Shown here piece by piece: positions 1 through 7,843 of a stretch of DNA of 64,000 bases. Position 1 is the first letter of the stretch. Each line of letters starts with the position of its first letter. This stretch comes from Streptomyces fungicidicus (GTDB lineage Bacteria; Actinomycetota; Actinomycetes; Streptomycetales; Streptomycetaceae), in contig NZ_CP023407.1 of the NCBI RefSeq assembly GCF_003665435.1, forward strand, positions 6,249,501 through 6,313,500. Direction: 5' to 3'. The notes below the pieces were generated by a model. That model was given only the letters and a program-made list of their open reading frames with translations, was not told where the DNA came from and did not search any database. The translations under genes were made by a program, and so were the position numbers.

Positions 1-1777
1 GAGCGGACCCCCCGAGCTGATGCCGGCCGTGCGACGGCTGCTGCACGGCGTCGTCGTCGTCGACACCCTGGAGGACGCCGAGGAACTCGTCCACGCCCAC
101 CCCCGTCTCACCGCGGTCACCGCCGAGGGCGACCTGCTCGGCGCCCATCTCGCGCAGGGCGGCTCGGCGGGCGCCCCCAGCCTGCTGGAGGTGCAGGCGT
201 CCGTGGACGAGGCCGCCGCCGAGCTGGAGGAGCTGGCCGTGCGGTGCGAGGAGCTGGCCGAGGCGCAGCAGGCGGCGGCCGGACGGCGCCGGGACTGTGC
301 CGCCCTAGTCGAGGAGCTCGGGGAGCGGCGCCGGGCCGCCGACCGGGAGAAGTCCTCCGTCGCCCAGCAGCTCGGCCGGCTCGCGGGCCAGGCGCGCGGC
401 GCCGCCGGGGAGGCCGAGCGGGCCGGCGCCGCCGCGGCCCGGGCGCAGGACGCCCTCGACGCGGCGCTCGCCGACGCCGGGGAACTCGCCGAACGGCTCG
501 CCGTCGCCGAGGAGGCGCCGTTCGAGGAGGAGCCCGACACCGCCGTACGCGACCGGCTCGCCGCCGACGGGGCCAACGCCCGCCAGACCGAGATGGAGGC
601 CCGGCTCCAGGCCCGTACCCACGAGGAGCGGGTCAAGGGGCTGGCCGGACGGGCCGACTCCCTGGACCGCGCGGCCCGCACCGAACGCGAGGCACGCGCG
701 CGTGCCGAACAGCGGCGGGCCCGGCTGCGCCACGAGGCGGAGGTCGCCGCCGCCGTGGCGTCCGGCGCCCGGCAGCTCCTCGCGCACGTCGAGGTCTCCC
801 TGGCCCGTGCCGGCGAGGAGCGCACCGCCGCCGAGGCCGCCAAGGCCCGCCGGGAGCAGGAGCTCGCCCGCGCCCGCACCGAGGGACGCGACCTCAAGGC
901 GGATCTCGACAAGCTGACGGATTCAGTTCACCGGGGTGAGGTACTCGGCGCCGAGAAGCGGCTGCGGATGGAGCAGCTGGAGACCAAGGCGCTGGAGGAA
1001 CTCGGTGTGGAACCTGCCGGGCTGGTGTCGGAGTACGGTCCGCACCAGCCGGTGCCTCCCTCGCCCCCCGCCGAGGGCGAGGAGCTGCCGGAGGACCCGG
1101 AGCACCCGCGCAACAGGCCCCGCCCCTTCGTGCGGGCCGAGCAGGAGAAGCGCCTGAAGGCGGCTGAGCGTGCCTACCAGCAGCTCGGCAAGGTCAACCC
1201 GCTCGCCCTGGAGGAGTTCGCGGCGCTGGAGGAACGCCACCAGTTCCTCGGCGAGCAGCTGGAGGACCTGAAGAAGACCCGCGCGGACCTGCTCCAGGTC
1301 GTCAAGGAGGTCGACGAGCGCGTCGAGCAGGTCTTCACCGAGGCCTACCGGGACACCGCCCGCGAGTTCGAGGGCGTCTTCTCCCGGCTGTTCCCCGGCG
1401 GTGAGGGACGGCTGGTGCTGACCGACCCCGACGACATGCTCACCACGGGCGTGGACGTCGAGGCGCGTCCGCCCGGCAAGAAGGTGAAGCGGCTGTCGCT
1501 GCTGTCCGGCGGCGAGCGGTCGCTGACCGCCGTGGCGATGCTCGTGTCGATCTTCAAGGCGCGGCCCAGCCCGTTCTACGTCATGGACGAGGTCGAGGCC
1601 GCCCTCGACGACACCAACCTCCAGCGGCTGATCCGGATCATGCAGGAGCTGCAGGAGGTCTCGCAGCTGATCGTGATCACGCACCAGAAGCGCACCATGG
1701 AGGTCGCCGACGCGCTGTACGGCGTCTCCATGCAGGGCGACGGCGTGTCCAAGGTCATCAGCCAGCGTCTGCGGTAA
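1..1777 (+). CDS. smc: Chromosome segregation ATPase SMC, C-terminal part (5' end outside window)
   Basis: The reading frame is already open at base 2, so the window begins inside the gene and only about the last 590 residues are visible. The first ~50 residues fit the end of the SMC hinge. Next comes a long Ala/Glu/Arg-rich coiled-coil arm, and then the C-terminal head. The head shows the ABC signature LSGGE and a Walker B strand FYVMDEVEAALDD, followed by a switch His (VITHQKR). With its N-terminal Walker A half, not seen here, SMC forms the ATPase of the condensin-like complex with ScpA and ScpB that compacts and segregates chromosomes. A natural TAA stop ends the gene, and no strong terminator hairpin follows it. 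Confidence 0.97.
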   Translation, partial: SGPPELMPAVRRLLHGVVVVDTLEDAEELVHAHPRLTAVTAEGDLLGAHLAQGGSAGAPSLLEVQASVDEAAAELEELAVRCEELAEAQQAAAGRRRDCAALVEELGERRRAADREKSSVAQQLGRLAGQARGAAGEAERAGAAAARAQDALDAALADAGELAERLAVAEEAPFEEEPDTAVRDRLAADGANARQTEMEARLQARTHEERVKGLAGRADSLDRAARTEREARARAEQRRARLRHEAEVAAAVASGARQLLAHVEVSLARAGEERTAAEAAKARREQELARARTEGRDLKADLDKLTDSVHRGEVLGAEKRLRMEQLETKALEELGVEPAGLVSEYGPHQPVPPSPPAEGEELPEDPEHPRNRPRPFVRAEQEKRLKAAERAYQQLGKVNPLALEEFAALEERHQFLGEQLEDLKKTRADLLQVVKEVDERVEQVFTEAYRDTAREFEGVFSRLFPGGEGRLVLTDPDDMLTTGVDVEARPPGKKVKRLSLLSGGERSLTAVAMLVSIFKARPSPFYVMDEVEAALDDTNLQRLIRIMQELQEVSQLIVITHQKRTMEVADALYGVSMQGDGVSKVISQRLR

Positions 1778-1790
1778 AGCCTCACACAAT

Positions 1791-1877
1791 CTTCAAGTAC
1801 TGAACGATCTGCACCTTGACGCGTCTCCAAACTCACAGCATTACGGCTATTGACTTCAAGAATTGAAGACATAGTCT
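1791..1877 (+). promoter_or_regulatory. Candidate glcP promoter with two related inverted repeats
   Basis: This gap is unusually AT-rich for the window. A TTGACT hexamer (1850-1855) lies 16 bases before TAGTCT (1872-1877), a plausible vegetative-type promoter. A perfect inverted repeat, CTTCAA-GAA-TTGAAG (1854-1868), sits in the spacer directly after the -35. A related copy, CTTCAAGTACTGAAC (1791-1805), lies 63 bases upstream and matches it at 12 of 15 positions. This looks like a two-operator arrangement for a repressor of the sugar permease gene. The promoter call is by eye and the regulator is unknown. Confidence 0.5.
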
Positions 1878-1970
1878 CTGCAATGTTGTTTTTACCTTCA
1901 GGTACCTTCCGCTGGACCTCGAAGGGCTGACCCCCATCCGGCGATGTTGCCGGTGGCCCGAGGAGTACAC

Positions 1971-3389
1971 GTGACCAGCACACCGCAGGCACAGAAGTCA
2001 GGAGCCGGGACGGCTCACCCCGAACATCTCGGGCACGTCATCTTCATCGCGGCCGCGGCCGCGATGGGCGGTTTCCTCTTCGGCTACGACAGCTCCGTGA
2101 TCAACGGCGCCGTCGAGGCCATCCGTGACCGCTACGACATCGGCTCCGCCGCGCTCGCGCAGGTCATCGCCATCGCCCTGATCGGCTGCGCCATCGGCGC
2201 CGCGACCGCCGGCCGGATAGCCGACCGCATCGGCCGCATCCGGTGCATGCAGATCGCCGCTGCCCTGTTCACCGTCAGCGCCGTCGGCTCCGCGCTGCCC
2301 TTCGCGCTGTGGGACCTCGCCTTCTGGCGGGTCGTGGGCGGCTTCGCCATCGGCATGGCCTCCGTCATCGGCCCGGCCTACATCGCCGAGGTCGCCCCGC
2401 CCGCCTACCGCGGCCGGCTCGGCTCCTTCCAGCAGGCCGCGATCGTGGTCGGCATCGCCGTGTCCCAGCTGGTCAACTGGGGCATCCTGAACGCCGCCGA
2501 CGGCGACCAGCGCGGTGAGCTGATGGGCCTGGAGGCCTGGCAGGTCATGCTCGGCGTCATGGTCGTCCCCGCCGTCCTCTACGGCCTGCTCTCCTTCGCC
2601 ATCCCCGAGTCCCCCCGCTACCTGATCTCCGTCGGCAAGCGCGAGCGCGCCCGGCAGATCCTCGAAGAGGTCGAGGGCACGGAGACCGACCTGGACGCCC
2701 GCGTCACCGAGATCGAGTCGGCGATGCACCGCGAGGAGAAGTCCGCCTTCAAGGACCTGCTCGGCGGCAGCTTCTTCTTCAAGCCGATCGTCTGGATCGG
2801 CATCGGCCTGTCGGTGTTCCAGCAGTTCGTCGGCATCAACGTCGCGTTCTACTACTCCTCGACCCTGTGGCAGTCGGTCGGCGTCGACCCGACGGACTCG
2901 TTCTTCTACTCCTTCACCACGTCGATCATCAACATCGTCGGCACCGTCATCGCGATGATCTTCGTCGACCGCATCGGCCGCAGGCCGCTCGCGATCATCG
3001 GCTCCGTCGGCATGGTGATCGGCCTCGCGCTGGAGGCCTGGGCGTTCTCCTTCGACCTCGTCGACGGGCAGCTGCCCGCCACCCAGGGCTGGGTCGCCCT
3101 GATCGCCGCCCATGTCTTCGTCCTCTTCTTCGCCCTCTCGTGGGGTGTCGTCGTCTGGGTCATGCTCGGCGAGATGTTCCCCAACCGGATCCGCGCCGCC
3201 GCCCTCGGCGTCGCCGCCGCCGCGCAGTGGATCGCCAACTGGGCCATCACCGCGAGCTTCCCCTCGCTGGCCGACTGGAACCTGTCGGTCACCTACGTGA
3301 TCTACACGGTCTTCGCCGCGCTCTCCATCCCGTTCGTCCTGAAGTTCGTGAAGGAGACCAAGGGCAAGTCGCTCGAGGAGATGGGCTGA
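1971..3389 (+). CDS. glcP: Sugar-porter family MFS permease, probable glucose permease GlcP
   Basis: The 472-residue protein has about 12 hydrophobic segments and the sugar-porter signatures GGFLFGYDSSVINGA (first helix), RIGRI/RIGRR loops, PESPRYL before the central loop and GINVAFYYSS in helix 7. It should be a proton-coupled glucose importer in the cytoplasmic membrane. In Streptomyces the orthologous gene in this neighbourhood (downstream of smc, before ftsY) is glcP, the main glucose uptake system, needed for glucose repression together with GlkA. I chose the GTG at 1971 because GAGGAG lies 6 bases upstream; an in-frame ATG at 1944 has no ribosome site. A strong hairpin terminator follows the gene. 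Confidence 0.9.
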   Translation: MTSTPQAQKSGAGTAHPEHLGHVIFIAAAAAMGGFLFGYDSSVINGAVEAIRDRYDIGSAALAQVIAIALIGCAIGAATAGRIADRIGRIRCMQIAAALFTVSAVGSALPFALWDLAFWRVVGGFAIGMASVIGPAYIAEVAPPAYRGRLGSFQQAAIVVGIAVSQLVNWGILNAADGDQRGELMGLEAWQVMLGVMVVPAVLYGLLSFAIPESPRYLISVGKRERARQILEEVEGTETDLDARVTEIESAMHREEKSAFKDLLGGSFFFKPIVWIGIGLSVFQQFVGINVAFYYSSTLWQSVGVDPTDSFFYSFTTSIINIVGTVIAMIFVDRIGRRPLAIIGSVGMVIGLALEAWAFSFDLVDGQLPATQGWVALIAAHVFVLFFALSWGVVVWVMLGEMFPNRIRAAALGVAAAAQWIANWAITASFPSLADWNLSVTYVIYTVFAALSIPFVLKFVKETKGKSLEEMG

Positions 3390-3450
3390 GCGAGGGCCCT
3401 CCGAACCCGGGGAGAGGGGTGCGAGTCCCCGCCGCCCTTCTCCCCGTGTC

Positions 3451-3498
3451 CGCACCGCCGCCCCGGTCCGGGTCCGCCCGTACCGGGGCGGCGGTGCG
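3451..3498 (+). terminator. Strong hairpin terminator after glcP
   Basis: A perfect 17-bp stem (CGCACCGCCGCCCCGGT paired with its reverse complement) encloses a 14-base loop between glcP and ftsY. There is no T-tract, as is usual in Streptomyces. Confidence 0.8.
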
Positions 3499-3585
3499 TC
3501 CCGTGCCGGGGACCGGAGGCCGCGCGGCACGGCACGGGCCGGCATCGGCCCGGCCCGGGGACCCATGGCCGATACTGGGGCTGTT

Positions 3586-4788
3586 ATGGACATCGTCATC
3601 CTTGCTGTAGTCATCGCCGTGGTCGTGCTCGGCGCGCTCGGCGGGCTCATCGTCGGCAGCCGGCGCAAGAAGCAGCTGCCCCCGCCACCGCCCGCCGCGC
3701 CCGACATCACCGCCCCTCCGGCCGAGCCGCACGTCGGCGAAGAGGCCGAGACGCCGCGGGAGGAACCGCGGCGCACCATCGAGGAGGTTGATCTTCCGGC
3801 GGGCGCCGGTCCCGTCGTCATCGAGGAACCGCCCGCCGCCGAGGCTCCCGAGATCGAGATCCCGGAGCCCACCGCCGGCCGGCTGGTCCGGCTGCGCGCC
3901 CGTCTCTCCCGCTCGCAGAACGCCCTGGGCAAGGGCCTGCTCACCCTGCTGTCCCGCGAGCACCTCGACGAGGACACCTGGGAGGAGGTCGAGGACACCC
4001 TGCTCACCGCCGACGTCGGTGTGCAGCCCACCCAGGAGCTGGTCGACCGGCTGCGCGAGCGCGTGAAGGTGCTCGGCACCCGCACCCCCGCGGAACTGCG
4101 CGTACTGCTCCGTGAGGAGCTGATCACGCTGGTCGGTCCCGAGATGGACCGCACCGTGCACACCGAGAACGCGGCCGGCGGCCCCGGCGTCGTGATGGTC
4201 GTCGGCGTCAACGGCACCGGCAAGACCACCACCACCGGCAAGCTCGCCCGCGTCCTGGTGGCCGACGGCAACACCGTCGTGCTCGGCGCGGCCGACACGT
4301 TCCGCGCCGCCGCCGCCGACCAGCTGCAGACCTGGGGCGAGCGGGTCGGCGCCCACACCGTGCGCGGTCCGGAGGCCGGTGACCCCGCCTCCGTCGCGTT
4401 CGACGCGGTGAAGGAGGGCAAGGAGATGGCCGCCGACGCGGTGCTCATCGACACCGCGGGCCGGTTGCACACCAAGACCGGGCTCATGGACGAGCTCGGC
4501 AAGGTCAAGCGGGTCGTGGAGAAGCAGGCCCCGCTGGACGAGGTGCTGCTCGTGCTCGACGCCACCACCGGCCAGAACGGTCTGGTGCAGGCCCGGGTCT
4601 TCGCCGAGGTCGTCGACATCACCGGCATCGTGCTCACCAAGCTGGACGGCACCGCCAAGGGCGGCATCGTGGTCGCCGTGCAGCGCGAGCTGGGCGTGCC
4701 GGTCAAGCTGATCGGGCTCGGCGAGGGCCCGGACGACCTGGCGCCGTTCGAGCCGGAGGCCTTCGTGGACGCGCTCATCGGGGAGTGA
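3586..4788 (+). CDS. ftsY: Signal recognition particle receptor FtsY
   Basis: This 400-residue protein is the SRP receptor GTPase. It docks the Ffh-ribosome complex at the membrane for co-translational insertion. It begins with a hydrophobic segment (residues ~2-24, MDIVILAVVIAVVVLGAL) ending in RRKK, a membrane anchor typical of actinobacterial FtsY. A Pro/Glu-rich acidic linker follows, then the NG domain. GTPase motifs are GVNGTGKTTTTGK (P-loop, ~residue 207), DTFRAAA, DTAGRL and TKLDGTAKGG. An ATG at 3565 would add seven residues; 3586 is preferred because the membrane helix then starts directly and GGGG precedes it. The partner ffh lies 8 kb downstream. Confidence 0.96.
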   Translation: MDIVILAVVIAVVVLGALGGLIVGSRRKKQLPPPPPAAPDITAPPAEPHVGEEAETPREEPRRTIEEVDLPAGAGPVVIEEPPAAEAPEIEIPEPTAGRLVRLRARLSRSQNALGKGLLTLLSREHLDEDTWEEVEDTLLTADVGVQPTQELVDRLRERVKVLGTRTPAELRVLLREELITLVGPEMDRTVHTENAAGGPGVVMVVGVNGTGKTTTTGKLARVLVADGNTVVLGAADTFRAAAADQLQTWGERVGAHTVRGPEAGDPASVAFDAVKEGKEMAADAVLIDTAGRLHTKTGLMDELGKVKRVVEKQAPLDEVLLVLDATTGQNGLVQARVFAEVVDITGIVLTKLDGTAKGGIVVAVQRELGVPVKLIGLGEGPDDLAPFEPEAFVDALIGE

Positions 4789-4823
4789 CCCCCGGCGCCC
4801 GGGAACGACCCGGCAGACGCGAG

Positions 4824-4858
4824 GAAGCGCCCGCCCCCGCCAGGGGGACGGGCGCTTC
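4824..4858 (+). terminator. Hairpin terminator after ftsY
   Basis: GAAGCGCCCG and CGGGCGCTTC form a 10-bp stem, extended inward by CCCC/GGGG. It lies between the convergent ftsY and the minus-strand gene and can act in both directions. Confidence 0.8.
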
Positions 4859-4886
4859 GCCGTGTACGGAGTCCGTGCGGTGAGGG

Positions 4887-5552
4887 CTATGCGCCGGAGC
4901 GGTGCGCCACGTACGCGAGGGTGCCCAGCAGCAGGCGGGCCTCGGGCGGCCGTGCGGCCGAGTCCAGGGCGGGGGAGCGCAGCCAGCGCACCGGGCCGAG
5001 GCCGCCCCGGTCGGACGGCGGCGCCGTGATGTGCGCGCCCGGTCCGAGGCCGCGCAGGTCCAGCGCTCCGGGGTCGTCCCAGCCCATCCGGTAGAGCAGG
5101 TCGGGCAGCGCGGTGGCGGCGCCGGGGGCGACGAGGAACTGGGCCCGGCCGTCCGGGGTGGCGGCTACCGGGCCGACCGGCAGGCCCATGCGCTCCAGCC
5201 GGGCCAGCGCGTGACGGCCGGCGGATTCGGCGACCTCGATCACGTCGAACGCCCGCCCGACCGGCAGCATCATCGAGGCCCCCGGGAACGCCGACCAGAC
5301 CTCGGTCACCTCGTCCAGCGGGGTCCCGGCGCGGATCACCGGGGCCAGGTCCAGCGGATGGGCGCCCGGCGCCCGGCAGCGGGCGCGGCCGCAGGAGCAG
5401 TCGCCGGCGGCGGCCCGGACGCCCGGCACCACGTCCCACCCCCAGAGCCCGGTGTACTCCGCCACGGCGGTCCCGTCCGACGGGCGGATCCTGCGCCGCG
5501 AGCCGGACCGGATGTCGCGGATGCCCCGGCTGATGCCGATCGTGAAGCCCAT
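4887..5552 (-). CDS. Stand-alone bifunctional primase/polymerase (prim-pol)-like protein
   Basis: The 221-residue protein resembles the N-terminal prim-pol domain of actinobacterial plasmid and phage replication proteins. It has a GWDVVPG start, a cysteine cluster CSCGRARCRAPGAHPL typical of the family's zinc-binding insertion, a VWSAFPGASMMLPVGRAFDVIEV stretch in two parts of the fold, and GRAQFLVAPG. No helicase domain is attached. The acidic catalytic residues are not obvious: the usual Asp pair appears as DVIEV, so activity is doubtful. It is transcribed away from nsdA and converges on ftsY. A gene of this kind sits beside nsdA in other streptomycetes. Its physiological role is unknown. 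Confidence 0.6.
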   Translation of the reverse strand: MGFTIGISRGIRDIRSGSRRRIRPSDGTAVAEYTGLWGWDVVPGVRAAAGDCSCGRARCRAPGAHPLDLAPVIRAGTPLDEVTEVWSAFPGASMMLPVGRAFDVIEVAESAGRHALARLERMGLPVGPVAATPDGRAQFLVAPGAATALPDLLYRMGWDDPGALDLRGLGPGAHITAPPSDRGGLGPVRWLRSPALDSAARPPEARLLLGTLAYVAHRSGA

Positions 5553-5998
5553 GCCCCCTCCAACGGGTCCGGCGTACCGGTGGTTACGTAGCGAACGCGG
5601 TCTGTGACTCTCTGTTTCGGGCTTCCCGGTGTCGCTCCGCCGAACCGGCGCTCCGAAGCGCGCGGGGTGGTGCGTCCCGAGGCGTGCGCCCCTGGGTGCA
5701 TCGCTGCTTCCACTTTTGGCTGTGCAGTGTCAAGTGAATCGCGGGATGGCAACCGTGAGTTCATTCGAAGGGGTGGCGAATGGTGGCGATTGCGGTTCCG
5801 CCATGGTGAGACGGGTGATCGTAGGGTTACGTTGTGTGCACGGCTTCTTGGGGCACATGCACTCGTGGGTATGCCGGAGGCAACTCGGCTTTCCGTTCCA
5901 AGGGTGACAACCCTCGGACGGACGGCCCCGACGACCGGCATTCTGATAGGGCTTGGCGCACTCGGCGACAAGTGGTCTTCAGGGATGGGGGCGTTCCA
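5553..5998. other. Divergent intergenic region between the prim-pol-like gene and nsdA
   Basis: These 446 bases separate divergent genes and should hold promoters for both. I see no convincing -35/-10 pair and no strong inverted repeat. The sequence is less GC-rich than the flanking genes and has no credible coding frame. Confidence 0.5.
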
Positions 5999-7495
5999 GT
6001 GAGCGGCAATGGTGGTGGCGGGGCGACCCCTGCGAGTGCGGAGAAGCGCCCGAACGAGCTGCTCGCTTCGTGGTTCGTCCGCAGTGGCTGGTCCAAGGGC
6101 GAGCTCGCCCGGCAAGTCAACCGCCGGGCACGCCAGTTGGGCGCCAACCACATCTCCACCGACACCTCGCGGGTGCGCCGCTGGCTGGACGGCGAGAACC
6201 CCCGGGAGCCGATCCCCAGAATCCTGTCCGAACTCTTCTCCGAGCGCTTCGGCGTCGTCGTCTCCGTGGAGGACCTGGGACTGCGCAGCACCCGCCCGGC
6301 CCCCTCCGCGACCGGCGTCGACCTCCCCTGGACCGGCCCGCAGACCGTCGCCCTGCTAAGTGAGTTCTCGCGCAGCGACCTGATGCTGGCGCGGCGCGGC
6401 TTCCTCGGGAGCTCGCTGGCCCTCTCCGCGGGCCCGTCCCTCATCGAGCCCATGCAGCGCTGGCTCGTCCCCACCCCGTCCGCCCCGCTGACCAGGCCCG
6501 AGGCCGAGCCGGCGTCCTCCTCGGCGCGCGCCCGCGGCCGGCTGTCCAAGCCGGAGCTGGACCTGCTGGAAGCCACCACCGTGATGTTCCGGCAGTGGGA
6601 CGCCCAGTGCGGCGGCGGACTGCGCCGCAAGGCCGTCGTCGGGCAGCTGCACGAGGTGACCGACCTGCTCCAGGAGCCCCAGCCCGAGGCCACCACCCGA
6701 CGGCTCTTCAAGGTCGCCGCCGAGCTCGCCGAGCTCGCCGGCTGGATGTCGTACGACGTCGGGCTCCAGCCCACCGCGCAGAAGTACTTCGTGCTCGCCC
6801 TGCACTCCGCCAAGGAGGCCGGCGACCGTCCGCTCGGCTCGTACGTGCTGTCCAGCATGAGCCGGCAGATGATCCACCTCGGCCGGCCCGAGGACGCCCT
6901 GGAGCTGATCCACCTCGCGCAGTACGGCAGCCGGGACTGCGCGAGCCCGCGCACCCAGTCCATGCTGTATGCGATGGAGGCCCGGGCCTACGCCAACATG
7001 GGCCAGCCCGGCCGCTGCAAGCGGGCCGTGCGGATGGCCGAGGACACCTTCGCCGAGGCCGGCGAGTGGGACGAGCCGGACCCCGACTGGATCCGCTTCT
7101 TCTCCGAGGCCGAGCTGTACGCGGAGAACTCCCACTCCTACCGCGACCTCGCCTACGTCGCCGGCCGCAGCCCCACCTACGCGTCGCTCGCCGAGCCTCT
7201 GATGCGGCGCGCCGTGCAGCTCTTCGGCCAGGAGGGCGGAGAGCACCAGCGCTCCTACGCCCTCAACCTGATCGGCATGGCCACGGTCCACCTCCTCCAG
7301 CGCGAGCCCGAGCAGAGCGCCGTTCTCGCCACCGACGCCATCAAGGCGGCCAAGAAGGTCCGTTCCGAGCGCGTCAACACTCGTATCCGAAAGACCGTCG
7401 ACACGGCCGTACGCGACTTCGGGGACCTCGCCGAAGTCGTCGCGCTCACCGAGCGGCTCGCCATCGAGCTGCCCGAGGGCGCGGACGCGGTCTGA
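5999..7495 (+). CDS. nsdA: Negative regulator of differentiation and antibiotic production NsdA
   Basis: The 498-residue protein matches the NsdA family known from Streptomyces, whose loss increases sporulation and antibiotic production. The N-terminus (PNELLASWFVRSGWSKGELA, then RQLGANHISTDTSRVRRWLDG) looks like a degenerate helix-turn-helix of the Cro type. The C-terminal two-thirds is alpha-helical with repeats resembling tetratricopeptides (for example ALNLIGMATVHLLQRE). A short hydrophobic patch around RRGFLGSSLALSAGPS resembles a signal sequence but is internal. I chose GTG at 5999 because GGATGGGGG precedes it by 8 bases and the protein then begins SGNGGGG. The in-frame extension upstream to 5834 lacks a ribosome site. 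How NsdA acts is not established. Confidence 0.9.
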   Translation: MSGNGGGGATPASAEKRPNELLASWFVRSGWSKGELARQVNRRARQLGANHISTDTSRVRRWLDGENPREPIPRILSELFSERFGVVVSVEDLGLRSTRPAPSATGVDLPWTGPQTVALLSEFSRSDLMLARRGFLGSSLALSAGPSLIEPMQRWLVPTPSAPLTRPEAEPASSSARARGRLSKPELDLLEATTVMFRQWDAQCGGGLRRKAVVGQLHEVTDLLQEPQPEATTRRLFKVAAELAELAGWMSYDVGLQPTAQKYFVLALHSAKEAGDRPLGSYVLSSMSRQMIHLGRPEDALELIHLAQYGSRDCASPRTQSMLYAMEARAYANMGQPGRCKRAVRMAEDTFAEAGEWDEPDPDWIRFFSEAELYAENSHSYRDLAYVAGRSPTYASLAEPLMRRAVQLFGQEGGEHQRSYALNLIGMATVHLLQREPEQSAVLATDAIKAAKKVRSERVNTRIRKTVDTAVRDFGDLAEVVALTERLAIELPEGADAV

Positions 7496-7843
7496 CCCAC
7501 CCGAGGTACCGCAAGGCCCCGGCCGCGGCCGGCCCTCCCGAACTGCCCGACTCGGCTCCCCCATGCCAGGTCATTCGGAGGCCGGTCGCGGCCGGTCGTG
7601 TGTCTCCCCGGCCACGGCTCACCGCCGTACCCCGAAGGTTGCGCCACGATAACGATCGCCGCGCCCCGGATCCGGCAGTTCATCGACCCGTAACACGCCC
7701 GGTGCCTTCGTCACGGCGGCGAAACAGCGAGGGGCTTCCACCGAAACGGCGCTGCGCGACTCTCGTGGCGCATAACCGGCCCACCCCTCAATCCGCCCAA
7801 GGCTTCGCCCGCACGGGGCCGTACCAACGACGAGGAGACGCCG
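7496..7843 (+). other. nsdA-amtB intergenic region
   Basis: This 348-base gap begins with a GC palindrome (CCGGCCGCGGCCGG, about 25 bases after nsdA), which may end nsdA transcripts. The middle carries the GlnR box described separately. A CATAAC hexamer (7771-7776) 24 bases after the box is a possible -10 for amtB. No coding frame is credible here. Confidence 0.55.
7710..7747 (+). promoter_or_regulatory. GlnR box upstream of amtB
   Basis: The sequence reads GTCAC-N6-GAAAC-N6-GGGCT-N6-GAAAC. This fits the actinomycete GlnR consensus (gTnAc-N6-GaAAc repeated with N6 spacing), with three strong half-sites and one weak one. GlnR activates amtB, glnK and glnD under nitrogen limitation in Streptomyces. 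A further GTAAC lies just upstream (7690-7694) but is 20 rather than 22 bases from the next a-type half-site. Confidence 0.88.

Noticed and set aside
1998..4778. Long minus-strand open frame opposite glcP and ftsY (926 codons)
   Set aside because: It is antisense to two well-supported genes, crosses their intergenic terminator, and is low-complexity (Ser/Thr- then Asp/Glu/Gly-rich), as expected for a frame opposite GC-rich codons.
5553..5998. Extension of nsdA upstream to ATG 5834
   Set aside because: The extra 55 residues have no ribosome site and no similarity to NsdA; the GTG at 5999 has a good site.
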